Assembly: GCF_029664245.1 (NCBI RefSeq)
Contig: NZ_JANAIE010000005.1
Coordinates: forward strand, 166,333-230,332
Origin: Profundicola chukchiensis
Lineage (GTDB): Bacteria; Bacteroidota; Bacteroidia; Flavobacteriales; Weeksellaceae
Length of the DNA: 64,000 nt
Reading direction: 5' to 3'
Shown here piece after piece: positions 27,414 to 36,474 of this stretch. The stretch's first letter is position 1, and each line of letters opens with the position of its first letter. A program made the translations under genes and the position numbers. The notes below the pieces were generated by a model. It saw only the letters and a program-made list of their open reading frames with translations. It ran no database searches and was not told where the DNA came from.

Positions 27414-28469
27414 ATGAAGAAATTATTATTAGCTGTAGCTGCCTTCACAATGTTGGTGAGCTGCGATAACAAAAGCAACAAAACAGATAAAGCAGACGGA
27501 GCGGAATCATCTGGTCAACAGGTGGTGAATGTTTATACGCACCGTCACTATGAGCCAGATCAAAACATTTTCAAAATGTTTGAAGATGAAACTGGTATCA
27601 AAGTAAAAGTAATTAATGCCAGTGCAGACGAGTTAATTCAAAAAATGAAAATGGAAGGGAAGCAATCTCCGGCTGATGTTTTGATTACTGTAGATGCAGG
27701 TAGATTGAGCCGTGCTAAAGACGAAGGATTATTACAGAGTATTGATTCAGAAATTTTAGAAAGTAAAGTTCCTGCTCATTTGCAAGATGTAGATAATCAA
27801 TGGTTTGGCTTAACTAAAAGAGCGCGTGTTATAGCTTATGCTAAAGATCGTGTGAGCCCAGAAGATTTAAGTACTTATGAAGATTTAGTGAATGAAAAGT
27901 GGAAAGGGAAAATCTTGGTGAGATCATCTTCTAATATTTACAACCAGTCACTTTTGGCTTCAATTATTGCTAACGATGGCGAAGCAGCAGCAAAAACTTG
28001 GGCAGAAGGCATTGTAGCGAATATGGCTCGTGCGCCTAAAGGTTCTGATAGAGATCAAGTAAAGGCTGTGGTTGCCGGAGAAGGTGACATAGCAATTGTG
28101 AATTCATACTATATCGGGAAAATGTTGAACTCTCCAGATGCTGAAGAAGTGAAAACTGCTCAACAAATTGGATTGTTTTTCCCAAATCAAGGTGACAGAG
28201 GAACTCATATCAACGTGAGTGGAGCTGGAGTTGCTAAGTATGCTCCCAACAAAGCAAATGCAATTAAATTTATTGAATATCTAATTAGCGCAGAAGCTCA
28301 ACAAGTATTTACTGAAGCCAACTACGAGTATCCAATTTTGGAAAGTGTAGCACCTGTAAAAGATATTGCTGATTGGGGTGAATTCAGCGAAGATCAATTA
28401 GGATTAAACAAATTAGGAGAATTTAATAAAAAAGCGGTTTTAATTTTTGATGAAGCAGGCTGGAAATAA
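27414..28469 (+). CDS. Fe(3+) ABC transporter substrate-binding lipoprotein
   Basis: A 351-residue periplasmic binding protein with a lipobox (FTMLVSC, Cys at about 18). The mature part follows the FutA/FbpA pattern: VVNVYTHRHYEPDQNIFKMF at the start, VLITVDAGRLSRAKDEGLL, and later GDRGTHINVSGAGVAKYAPN with the ligand Tyr pair region IVNSYYIGKML. It captures ferric iron and hands it to the permease. The frame extends upstream to 27351, but the lipoprotein signal and promoter fix the start at 27414. Its end overlaps the permease start by 20 nt. Confidence 0.92.
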   Translation: MKKLLLAVAAFTMLVSCDNKSNKTDKADGAESSGQQVVNVYTHRHYEPDQNIFKMFEDETGIKVKVINASADELIQKMKMEGKQSPADVLITVDAGRLSRAKDEGLLQSIDSEILESKVPAHLQDVDNQWFGLTKRARVIAYAKDRVSPEDLSTYEDLVNEKWKGKILVRSSSNIYNQSLLASIIANDGEAAAKTWAEGIVANMARAPKGSDRDQVKAVVAGEGDIAIVNSYYIGKMLNSPDAEEVKTAQQIGLFFPNQGDRGTHINVSGAGVAKYAPNKANAIKFIEYLISAEAQQVFTEANYEYPILESVAPVKDIADWGEFSEDQLGLNKLGEFNKKAVLIFDEAGWK

Positions 28470-30114
28470 GAACGAAGTATTCTCTTTAAAAACTAGGCTC
28501 AAAAGGCTAAAGAGAGATCTAAACAAGTGGTCAGTATTTACGCTGGCCATTGTTTGTTTCTTGGCCTTGCCTATTATTTTTATTGGAATAGAGCTATTCT
28601 CGGGTCCTGGCGAGTCGTGGAATCACATTGTAGACCACCTTTTGCCGGATTATATCGGGAATTCCTTCTATCTTATTTTTATTTGCAGTATTCTCGTTTT
28701 ATTATTTGGGGTTTCGTCGGCGTGGTTTGTTTCACGCTATGATTTTCTGTTTAGAAAACAAATGGAATGGCTGCTGATTCTGCCATTGGCGATACCGTCT
28801 TATATTGTTGGTTATGCTTACGCCGGAGTCTTTGACTATGGTGGAAGCATGGATTTGCTCTTTAGAGAAATCGGGTTAAACTTTGTCCGAATTGATATCA
28901 TGAACAGATCTGGGTTGGCTTTTGTTCTGAGTATTTCGCTTTTCCCTTATGTGTATGTAAGTGCAAGAGCATTCTTCTTAAATCAAGCCAATAACCTTTT
29001 GGAAGCCTCTAAAATGTTAGGCGTTGGCGAGATGAAAACCTTTTTTAAGTTAATGCTTCCTTTGGCTAGACCTGCTATTGTGGCTGGTTTAGTTTTAGTT
29101 TTAATGGAGGTGTTGAACGATTATGGCGCGGCAAAATATTATGGCGTAAATACCTTTACTACAGGTATTTTTAGATCTTGGTTTTCACTAGAAGAACCTC
29201 AAACTGCGGTTTATTTATCGGCCTTATTGATTATCATAATCTTTGCTTTAATTTTAATTGAAAAATGGCAAGTAAGGAAGATTAAGTTTACTTCAGCTAA
29301 AACCAATAGTACGCAGATTCAAAGAAAAGAACCTAAAGGGGCGATGCATTTATTGATTTTCACCTTGGTTTTTATACCGATTTTATTAGGTTTTGTAATT
29401 CCATTGGCTCAACTAATTTATTGGGCATTTATCACAGCATCTAGGGTTTTCGACATGGAATTTATTATGATTTCGCTACAGAGTTTTGCGATTGCCATTG
29501 GATCTTCTTTAATCACTGTATTCTTTGCACTTATTTTAATTTATTTCTCTAAGTGGAGTACTTTAGCTAGTATTAAAAACATTTCTAGAGTAGGTGTTTT
29601 AGGTTACGCAATTCCAGGAGCGGTAATAGCCATTGGGATTATGATTCCAACTTTAGCTTTAGATAAATGGTTGATTGGCGTGTTGAGTAATTTTGGAATT
29701 GATACTGGGTTGATTATCAATGGAACTCTGATTGCTTTGTTATATGCTTATGCAGTAAGATTCTTAGCAGTTGCTTATAATCCAATAGATTCCACAAGTT
29801 TAAAAGTAGATAGTTCAATTCCAGATTCATCTAAAGTTTTAGGGGCAGGAAATATTAAAACTTTCTTCAAAATCGAATTCCCTTTAATCAAAACAGGAGT
29901 GTTTAGTGCTGTGATTTTGGTTTTCATCGATGTAATGAAAGAATTACCGCTAACATTGATTTTAAAACCTTATCATATAGACACCTTGGCGGTTAAGGCA
30001 TTTGAATATGCCAGCGACGAAATGGTCATGGAAGCGGCAATCCCGTCACTTTTCATTATCTTTACAGCCATGATACCTGTGATATTATTAAATAAATTAC
30101 TGATCAAAAAATAA
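28450..30114 (+). CDS. Fe(3+) ABC transporter permease, fused halves
   Basis: A 554-residue inner-membrane permease with about twelve segments in two homologous halves. Each half carries an EAA-like loop: EASKMLGVGEMKTFFKLMLP in the first and DSSKVLGAGNIKTFFKIEFP in the second. This two-in-one layout is typical of the FbpB/AfuB/FutB ferric transporters. The ATG at 28450 is used; a TTG directly precedes it. It is overlapped by the binding-protein gene and is followed after 2 nt by the ATPase gene. Confidence 0.93.
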   Translation: MKQAGNKNEVFSLKTRLKRLKRDLNKWSVFTLAIVCFLALPIIFIGIELFSGPGESWNHIVDHLLPDYIGNSFYLIFICSILVLLFGVSSAWFVSRYDFLFRKQMEWLLILPLAIPSYIVGYAYAGVFDYGGSMDLLFREIGLNFVRIDIMNRSGLAFVLSISLFPYVYVSARAFFLNQANNLLEASKMLGVGEMKTFFKLMLPLARPAIVAGLVLVLMEVLNDYGAAKYYGVNTFTTGIFRSWFSLEEPQTAVYLSALLIIIIFALILIEKWQVRKIKFTSAKTNSTQIQRKEPKGAMHLLIFTLVFIPILLGFVIPLAQLIYWAFITASRVFDMEFIMISLQSFAIAIGSSLITVFFALILIYFSKWSTLASIKNISRVGVLGYAIPGAVIAIGIMIPTLALDKWLIGVLSNFGIDTGLIINGTLIALLYAYAVRFLAVAYNPIDSTSLKVDSSIPDSSKVLGAGNIKTFFKIEFPLIKTGVFSAVILVFIDVMKELPLTLILKPYHIDTLAVKAFEYASDEMVMEAAIPSLFIIFTAMIPVILLNKLLIKK

Positions 30115-30116
30115 AC

Positions 30117-31121
30117 ATGCTACAAATTACCTCTCTTTCTAAAAGCTTCGACAAAGGCAAAACATTTGCGCTAGAAGATGTCTCTTTCAACTTGAAAGCA
30201 GGACAGGTCTGTGCGATTGTGGGAGAGAGCGGAAGTGGTAAAACTACTTTGGTTAGGCTTATTGCGGGACTCGAAAGACCAGATCATGGGAGTATTGCCA
30301 TGAATGGAAAAACCATTGCTTCTTTAGATAAATTCGTTCAGCCTGAAAAGAGGAAAATTGGTTTAGTTTTCCAGGAATACGCTTTGTTTCCACACCTTAC
30401 TATTTTAGATAATGTGTTATACGGAATTTCAAAGGGTAAAAACAAAAAGAAGAGAGCCCAAGAAATGCTTGATTTAGTTGGTCTAAGCGAAATGGGAAAG
30501 CGTTATCCACATCAACTTTCTGGTGGACAACAACAACGTGTAGCTTTAGCTAGAGCGTTGGCTCCACAGCCTTCCTTATTAATCTTAGATGAGCCATTCA
30601 GTAATTTAGATACTTTATTGAGAACTCAATTGAGAAATGAGGTTTTTGATATTATTAAAAAGACTGAAGTCACAGTTTTATTTGTTACGCACGATACGCA
30701 AGATGCTCTTTCTGTAGCGGATGAGATTCTTATTCTGCAAAAAGGAAAAGTGGTTCAAAAAGATGTGGCGGCAAATTTATATGTGAAACCAAATACGCTC
30801 TATGTAGCATCATTATTTGGTAGCACGGTACATATCAACCAGAATTTACAAACGGCATTTAAATGTCCTTTAAAGGAAACTTGTTGCCATGCGATTCGAA
30901 ATGATAAAATTAAAGTGAGTCCTTCTTCTCACGAAACTGATTGTGAGTATATCACCACGGCTAAGGTGATTAAGAAGATCGAGTTAGGTGATTCGGTTCA
31001 GTTATTATTAAAGTTGGAATCTGGCGAGCAATTAACGGTTATGACCAAAGATAAAAACATTGCAGACACCATTACAGTTGGATTCAACTCTACCGATATT
31101 CTTGAGTTTGAACAAGAGTAA
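30117..31121 (+). CDS. Fe(3+) ABC transporter ATPase
   Basis: A 334-residue ATPase. Walker A is GESGSGKTTLVRLIAG, the Q-loop is LVFQEYALFPHLT, the signature is LSGGQQQRVALARAL, Walker B is LLILDEPFSNLD and the switch His is in LFVTHDTQDAL. The C-terminal TOBE-like region (about 235-334) is unusual in carrying a Cys cluster, FKCPLKETCCHAIR, that could sense iron or redox state. It energises ferric iron import with the two upstream gene products. No clear terminator follows. Confidence 0.93.
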   Translation: MLQITSLSKSFDKGKTFALEDVSFNLKAGQVCAIVGESGSGKTTLVRLIAGLERPDHGSIAMNGKTIASLDKFVQPEKRKIGLVFQEYALFPHLTILDNVLYGISKGKNKKKRAQEMLDLVGLSEMGKRYPHQLSGGQQQRVALARALAPQPSLLILDEPFSNLDTLLRTQLRNEVFDIIKKTEVTVLFVTHDTQDALSVADEILILQKGKVVQKDVAANLYVKPNTLYVASLFGSTVHINQNLQTAFKCPLKETCCHAIRNDKIKVSPSSHETDCEYITTAKVIKKIELGDSVQLLLKLESGEQLTVMTKDKNIADTITVGFNSTDILEFEQE

Positions 31122-31244
31122 TATTTAAGTTTAAAAATCCTATTTTAAAATTTAATTTTCCTCAGTTTAATTGAAATTGAGAGGCTTGTTTGTTATTTGT
31201 AATAACATGATTATTAGTACTTAATCTTGATGATTTCTTAAGAA

Positions 31245-32066
31245 TTAATTTGGTAAAACAACCAATGGCGTTTGTCCTTCGTGTACCAAATCATTGATTA
31301 AAAATCTTCTAAAAAGCTTATCAGTTAACAGTCGTGAACCTCTTTGAACGACAAGGATTTCATCGATTTTGTCATTGATAACTTTTTTAATGTCTTCTAA
31401 TCTATCCTTTCCTTCGTAGATAGCAGTTGTTGTATTAAATCTATCTGCGTACATGTTTTTTAGTTTATCCAATTCAGCTTGGATTATAGAAGTATCTTCG
31501 TCTGCTTGAGCTAAATGGAAAAAGGTAAGATGTGTATTTTCGTCTTCTATAAAATCTAAGAAGTTATTTAATTCTTGGATATTAATCGGATGCTTTTCAT
31601 TGATAGCTACAAATATCTTTTCATGCGTATAAGCATCAATTTCTTGTGGCATTGCAACCACAATATTGTTGGTGCTATTGATAACCTGTAAGGCATAACT
31701 ACCAAAGAAAATCTTCTTTAGCATAGAAGTACCTTTAAGCCCAACAAAAATTAAATCTTCATAATCTTCTGCTAAAAGCTGAGGAAGGCTAATCTGGAAA
31801 TCGTTTTCAGAAACATGGTATTGAACACTCTCTGGATGAGGCATAATCTCCCTTGTGAGCGCTTTAAGTTTCTGCAAGGCCTCTTCATTCGCTTCAGCGG
31901 TGATTTGCTGTTTGACTTCGGTATCGGCCAATGCAGGAGACTGCACAATCGATTGATGTACTATTAATAGTTGTGCTTTTGCCTGAAGACTCCATTGATA
32001 AGCATATTTAATGAGATTACTAGAGTGCTCAGATAAATCAATAAGTAGTATAAAACGCTTTCTCAT
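31245..32066 (-). CDS. Tandem-domain universal stress protein
   Basis: A 273-residue cytoplasmic protein made of two UspA-like domains, about 1-140 and 145-273. The first has FILLIDLSEHSSNLIKYAYQ and the end motif FVGLKGTSMLKKIFFGSYA; the second begins EKIFVAINEKHPI and ends SRLLTDKLFRRFLINDLVHE. The ATP-binding G-2x-G-9x-G(S/T) motif is only partly kept in the first domain. It follows the K+/H+ antiporter gene by 24 nt and may modulate that transporter, as some Usp proteins do; that link is inference. Confidence 0.88.
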   Translation of the reverse strand: MRKRFILLIDLSEHSSNLIKYAYQWSLQAKAQLLIVHQSIVQSPALADTEVKQQITAEANEEALQKLKALTREIMPHPESVQYHVSENDFQISLPQLLAEDYEDLIFVGLKGTSMLKKIFFGSYALQVINSTNNIVVAMPQEIDAYTHEKIFVAINEKHPINIQELNNFLDFIEDENTHLTFFHLAQADEDTSIIQAELDKLKNMYADRFNTTTAIYEGKDRLEDIKKVINDKIDEILVVQRGSRLLTDKLFRRFLINDLVHEGQTPLVVLPN

Positions 32067-32090
32067 ACTATAAATATAGATTAAATTATT

Positions 32091-33551
32091 TTAAGAATAT
32101 AAACTCTTACCAACCTCTTCAAAATCTTTTTCGGTGTCCGCCAATATCATCAGTGTATCATCTTGTTCCAGCTTAGTAGAACCACCTGGTCTAATATATT
32201 TTCCATTGCGTTGAATCATAACAATAAAAGCAGTGCTTGGGAAATTTAAGTCAACAATTTGTTTGTTAATTACAGATGCACCAGGTAAAATATCAAACTC
32301 CTTAAGCAATGATTTAGGGAAATCAAGTAAAATTCTATCAACTTCAGTTATCCGTTTTTGATCTTCTGGAATTCCAACACGCAGCCATTTCGCTACTACG
32401 GTGAGTGAGGTTCCTTGAATTAAAACCGAAGTTACAGAAATAAAGAATACGATATTAAAAATCATCGGAGCTTTATCTACGCCAGCCAACAAGGGATAAG
32501 TTGCAAATACAATAGGAACAGCTCCACGCAAACCTACCCAAGAAATATAAAGTCTTCTTCTTAGTTTCATTTTAAAGAAAACTGTACTAATAAAAACAGC
32601 AACCGGTCTTGCTACAAAAATCAGGAATAAAGAAATCATTAATCCAATTCCCATGTATGGGATGATTTCGGATGGGAAGACCAATAAACCTAAGGTTAGG
32701 AAAAGCACAATTTGCATTAACCAAGCTAAACCATCAAACATTTTAAGGATGGTTTTTTTGTGGATTAAGTCTTGATTTCCAAGGAAAACAGCACAGATGT
32801 AAATGGCTAAAAACCCGTTTCCTCCAATAAAATCTGTGGCAGAGAAAGTAATGAACATCAAAGCAATCACAAGAACTGGATATAATCCTTCAATACCTAA
32901 TTTTATTTTATTGATGATGAGTTTGCTCAATCTACCAAAGCCAAAACCAGCAACTGCTCCTAGAATCATTTGTTGAAAAAATACGGGAATCACCGATATA
33001 ATGTCTTGATCCTGATCCACTACCAAGCTTAGGAATGCAATGGTGAGCACATAAGCCATCGGGTCGTTACTTCCACTTTCTAGCTCTAGCGTAGGTCGTA
33101 TGTTTTTCTTTAAGGCTAAACTCTTAGATCTCAAAATAGAGAAAACCGCCGCGGCATCTGTGGATGAAACAATTGAGCCCAACAGCATACTCTCATAAAA
33201 AGTAAAATCTGTAACATAGTACACAAATGTTCCTAAGCTTAAAGCTGTAAGCAGAACGCCCAAGGTGGAGAGTACAATTCCCTCTTTGAGAATGGGTTTA
33301 ACGGATTTAAAGCTCGTATCTAATCCACCGGAAAACAATATAAAGTTAAGGGAAACAATCCCGATAAATTGAGCAGCTTTTGGATTGTCAAAATGAATTC
33401 CACCAATTCCATCTGTACCTGCTAGCATCCCAATTCCTAAGAATAAAATAAGGGTAGGTACACCAAATTTGTAAGACGATTTTCCAGCGAGAATGCTAAT
33501 AAACAAAAGTAAGGAACCAATTAGTAAAATGTTTTCGGTGGTAATATTCAT
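32091..33551 (-). CDS. CPA1-type potassium/proton antiporter
   Basis: A 486-residue membrane protein with about thirteen segments. Family features are SGGLDTSFKSVKPILKEG, the SSTDAAAVFSILRSK motif with the ion-binding Asp, and SGSNDPMAYVLTIAF, as in NhaP2/CvrA. A TrkA-C domain ends the protein (about 400-486, PSTAFIVMIQRNGKYIRPGG). It exchanges K+ for H+ across the inner membrane and helps pH or osmotic balance. It is first in a unit with the universal stress protein. Confidence 0.9.
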   Translation of the reverse strand: MNITTENILLIGSLLLFISILAGKSSYKFGVPTLILFLGIGMLAGTDGIGGIHFDNPKAAQFIGIVSLNFILFSGGLDTSFKSVKPILKEGIVLSTLGVLLTALSLGTFVYYVTDFTFYESMLLGSIVSSTDAAAVFSILRSKSLALKKNIRPTLELESGSNDPMAYVLTIAFLSLVVDQDQDIISVIPVFFQQMILGAVAGFGFGRLSKLIINKIKLGIEGLYPVLVIALMFITFSATDFIGGNGFLAIYICAVFLGNQDLIHKKTILKMFDGLAWLMQIVLFLTLGLLVFPSEIIPYMGIGLMISLFLIFVARPVAVFISTVFFKMKLRRRLYISWVGLRGAVPIVFATYPLLAGVDKAPMIFNIVFFISVTSVLIQGTSLTVVAKWLRVGIPEDQKRITEVDRILLDFPKSLLKEFDILPGASVINKQIVDLNFPSTAFIVMIQRNGKYIRPGGSTKLEQDDTLMILADTEKDFEEVGKSLYS

Positions 33552-33875
33552 AAATTAAATGTTCTAAATAATTTAATATAATCGTCGGAATTGTAAAGAT
33601 ACTGAATTAAGAAAAGTAGAATTCTGCTTTTTAGCTTAATTTCAGGAGTTTTAAGCTAAAAGTCATTGATATCATTGAGTTCCTGCTTTTTCAAATCTTA
33701 AAATGCATTGGATAGAGATGTATTGTTTAATTCTTAAAACTTTAGGTATAAATGAATTAATCTCTACTATTAAGTACCAATTTTAAAATAAATATGTGAA
33801 GAGAATGATAAAATTAAGCTGATTTTGCCAAAGTAAATTTTAAACACTTATCTTGCAAGTTAAATTAAATTCTAT
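33552..33875. other. 324-nt intergenic region with a hairpin
   Basis: This separates two divergent genes. It holds an 11-bp inverted repeat, TTTTAGCTTAA at 33629-33639 with its complement at 33651-33661 and an 11-nt loop, with no T-run on either side, so it is more likely an operator or leader hairpin than a terminator. A TTTG at 33824-33827 followed 21 nt later by TATCTTG (33849-33855) may be the promoter of the lipoprotein gene. No open frame of interest is seen. Confidence 0.5.
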
Positions 33876-34277
33876 ATGTTTATTTCAAACTTTGCTAAGA
33901 AATCCTTTTTATTAATACCTATTGCATCGGCATTTGTTTTTGTTTCATGTAATAACAAAGACACACAAGTTAAGCCAGAAGTTAAAGAAGCACTTAAAGA
34001 TAAAAACTTCGTAGTTCCAGCTGAAGGAGCAGCTGCAGATGCCACAACTTCAGGTGATGTAGCTTTAAATCCTGCACATGGTCAGCCAGGTCATGATTGT
34101 GCGATTCCTGTGGGAGCGCCATTAAATAGTAAGCCAGCGACGAATCAAAATATGACGCCTGTTCAAGCGCCAGTTCAGAATCAACCTTCTACTGCACCAA
34201 CGGGTTCAGGAATGGTAAATCCACCACACGGACAGCCAGGACATGATTGTGCGGTACCAGTTGGAGCACCATTATAA
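33876..34277 (+). CDS. Lipoprotein with duplicated HGQPGHDC motif
   Basis: A 133-residue secreted lipoprotein: lipobox VFVSC, Cys at about 25, then a linker rich in Ala, Thr, Pro and Gln. Two near-identical blocks follow: NPAHGQPGHDCAIPVGAPL at about 68-86 and NPPHGQPGHDCAVPVGAPL at the very C-terminus. Each block has His-x5-His-x-Cys, a plausible metal or haem site. I recall similar C-terminal motifs in other Bacteroidota proteins but cannot name a function. Confidence 0.75.
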   Translation: MFISNFAKKSFLLIPIASAFVFVSCNNKDTQVKPEVKEALKDKNFVVPAEGAAADATTSGDVALNPAHGQPGHDCAIPVGAPLNSKPATNQNMTPVQAPVQNQPSTAPTGSGMVNPPHGQPGHDCAVPVGAPL

Positions 34278-34329
34278 TCAAATGAATATAAGGCAAACAT
34301 TTGCTTTTGAAATTATAAAAACACCATTT

Positions 34330-35295
34330 TTAGTTCTTTAAATTGAACTCTATAAAAATGGGTAAATGATCAGAAATACCTCGGGCTAGCTCGAGGTATT
34401 TGCATTTTTGAACGAAGTCAATCGTTTCTGCATTGAGTCGTTGGATACCCGGTAAGAAGTAAATATTGTCAATCGCATGGTTGAGGTAATTGCCATCCTT
34501 GCATTTCATTTTTAGGGTAGTAGGTTGCTGATACAGCGAATTTGTGAAGCCCTTATGGTATAAAGGTTTCCATACAGCGTGATTTTCATCTAAATTAAAA
34601 TCACCAGCAATCAATATATTCTCGGTTTCTAATCGCTTTGGATAATCGATGAAGTGAATAATTTCTTCTTCGGGTTTGTCGTAATATTTCCTGGAGTGAT
34701 AATTAATGACATAAAAATCTTCAGAACCTTTCTTGGTTTTAAACTTAGCTATAAATGGTTCGCGATAGCAAATTTCTTCTAATTCTTTATCAAGATAAGC
34801 CCGATGTTGTAGGCTTACTTTAGAGGTTTTCCATAGAAAAGCATATCGCTCGCTCATGTTAGCCGACGGACTTTTTGTTGGATCGCTTATCTGATAATCC
34901 CATTTAGAACCCATTCGATTGAGTTCATCTGCAATTTTAGCAACAGCTTGAGCTCCCGCAGGATCTTTAGCAACCACTTCTTGAATGGCAACAATATCAA
35001 AATTTCGTAGAATTTTGGCAATGGCTAATATTTCCTCATCAGACTTAGATCTTCCCAAATGCCGAATGTTCCAAGAGACTAGTTTTATGGAATTCGCATC
35101 TTTGAATTCCACTCGCACCGGTAATAAATCCTTAGGTTGTAGACTATCTTGAAAAACACTATCAACAACGATAGGAGGAATCACCACTTCGCTAAACTCG
35201 GTTTCAATTATTTCATCTGAAAGTCCCTGAGCCTGAGGTTGGCAGGATAGGAGAGTGATTAATATTAAAATTAATGAAAATATGTTTTTCCGCAT
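34330..35295 (-). CDS. EEP-family nuclease/phosphatase lipoprotein
   Basis: A 321-residue lipoprotein (signal MRKNIFSLILILITLLSC) with a DNase I-like domain. Motifs are KLVSWNIRHLGRSKS, VAIQEVVAKDP (catalytic Glu), NYHSRKYY, IAGDFNLDENH and GISDHLPIFIEF. The full motif set suggests an active nuclease on the cell surface or in the periplasm, perhaps for extracellular DNA use. It differs clearly from the membrane-anchored EEP protein at 1470. It is convergent with the HGQPGHDC lipoprotein. Confidence 0.88.
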   Translation of the reverse strand: MRKNIFSLILILITLLSCQPQAQGLSDEIIETEFSEVVIPPIVVDSVFQDSLQPKDLLPVRVEFKDANSIKLVSWNIRHLGRSKSDEEILAIAKILRNFDIVAIQEVVAKDPAGAQAVAKIADELNRMGSKWDYQISDPTKSPSANMSERYAFLWKTSKVSLQHRAYLDKELEEICYREPFIAKFKTKKGSEDFYVINYHSRKYYDKPEEEIIHFIDYPKRLETENILIAGDFNLDENHAVWKPLYHKGFTNSLYQQPTTLKMKCKDGNYLNHAIDNIYFLPGIQRLNAETIDFVQKCKYLELARGISDHLPIFIEFNLKN

Positions 35296-35328
35296 TAAAT
35301 AGGTTTAATTAGATGGATTTTCAATTAA

Positions 35329-36300
35329 TTAAATCTCGTCTAAAAGGATTTTAGCTTTCTCTTTAAAGGTATTTGGGTACACATTGGTTTCTGCAACATC
35401 CTTTAAAATTGAAATAACTGTTTTGTCGTTCAAGTACCTGAATAAGCCCATATTCCAAGCTTTTAGATCAGGGTTGGAATTACTATAATATTTCCAAAAT
35501 TTTGGTCTTGTTGACTTGAAAATGATAGCCGTTTCTTTGTTACAATGAAATCCTTCAATGGTTTCTTCGTCTTCATCACTTGGCTCAATATGATTCATTT
35601 GTGCGATGGCAAAAATAAATCTTTCGCTTTCTTTTTGATTAGGTGCTAAAGACGTAAACACCGCCATTTTTCCCATTTTAGCATGTAAGCTAGAGATGGT
35701 AATATTTGCATCAAATTCTTCCTCAGTCGGTAAATCTAAACTCGTGTTTTCATCTAAAATGCTTTCGTCTAAGGCTGATGAAACCTCTTCTTTAGACCAA
35801 GTTTGATGTTTAAAATTATAAGCCACTAATTCTTCATCAAAAACATGACTCCAATCTTCATTGTTATACTTTACCTTAAATGCAACGTTTCCATCGTTTG
35901 ATTTAGGTGTTGAACTCGTTTCATTTTCGATTTTAATATCTGAATTCTCGTATAAATTGTGAATATCGTCTTTGCTGTATTGAATGAATTCAATTCCGTT
36001 TTTTTCTAAGGCAAGGCTAGAAGTTTTTGGAATGAAAGGAGCAGCTAAAATAATGCGTGTTTTAAATAATTTATATTTAAGATTTTTAACCAGAAGATGG
36101 TCTAAATCTGACTTGGAGACGGTGGTTTGTTTAATTTCCAATAGTACACGCTGATCATCTTTATCTTCAAAAGTAAGATGTGTATTCAGTCCATGTTCTG
36201 AATTAGGTTGATTATCTATTAAAGTGAGTCCTTCTTCAATTAAATCCGAGTGAAATAATTCGAAAGCTTGTTCAATTTGTTTTTTAGATAGGTTGTTCAT
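35329..36300 (-). CDS. Uncharacterised protein with a possible PD-(D/E)XK-like N-terminal domain
   Basis: A 323-residue soluble protein. Residues 1-110 show GLNTHLTFEDKDDQRVLLEIKQTT (a Glu-x-Lys motif after a beta strand) and then ILAAPFIPKTSSLALEKNGI and EFIQYS, a pattern like NucS/DUF91-type PD-(D/E)XK nucleases. Residues 190-323 have no recognised domain and are rich in acidic and aromatic residues. I infer a nucleic-acid-acting protein at low confidence. It is monocistronic or follows with the EEP gene downstream (33 nt gap). Confidence 0.6.
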   Translation of the reverse strand: MNNLSKKQIEQAFELFHSDLIEEGLTLIDNQPNSEHGLNTHLTFEDKDDQRVLLEIKQTTVSKSDLDHLLVKNLKYKLFKTRIILAAPFIPKTSSLALEKNGIEFIQYSKDDIHNLYENSDIKIENETSSTPKSNDGNVAFKVKYNNEDWSHVFDEELVAYNFKHQTWSKEEVSSALDESILDENTSLDLPTEEEFDANITISSLHAKMGKMAVFTSLAPNQKESERFIFAIAQMNHIEPSDEDEETIEGFHCNKETAIIFKSTRPKFWKYYSNSNPDLKAWNMGLFRYLNDKTVISILKDVAETNVYPNTFKEKAKILLDEI

Positions 36301-36403
36301 TTGGTTTGTGTTAGGTGATTTTTAAAATCTCTTAAAGATAATTATTTTTAAGAGGGAAATGAAAGTTGAAGTCTTTAAGTTAAGCTAAATACTATTTTTT
36401 AGA

Positions 36404-36439
36404 AAATAAAACTGTCCTATAAATGCATATAGGACAGTT
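36404..36439 (-). terminator. Intrinsic terminator of the phnA gene
   Basis: A 12-bp perfect stem (36410-36421 with 36428-36439, AACTGTCCTATA) with a 6-nt loop runs into TTTATTTTC on the minus strand, 35 nt past the stop. Confidence 0.72.
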
Positions 36440-36474
36440 CTTTGTGTAAATATAAATGTGTTTCGTTTGTCAAA

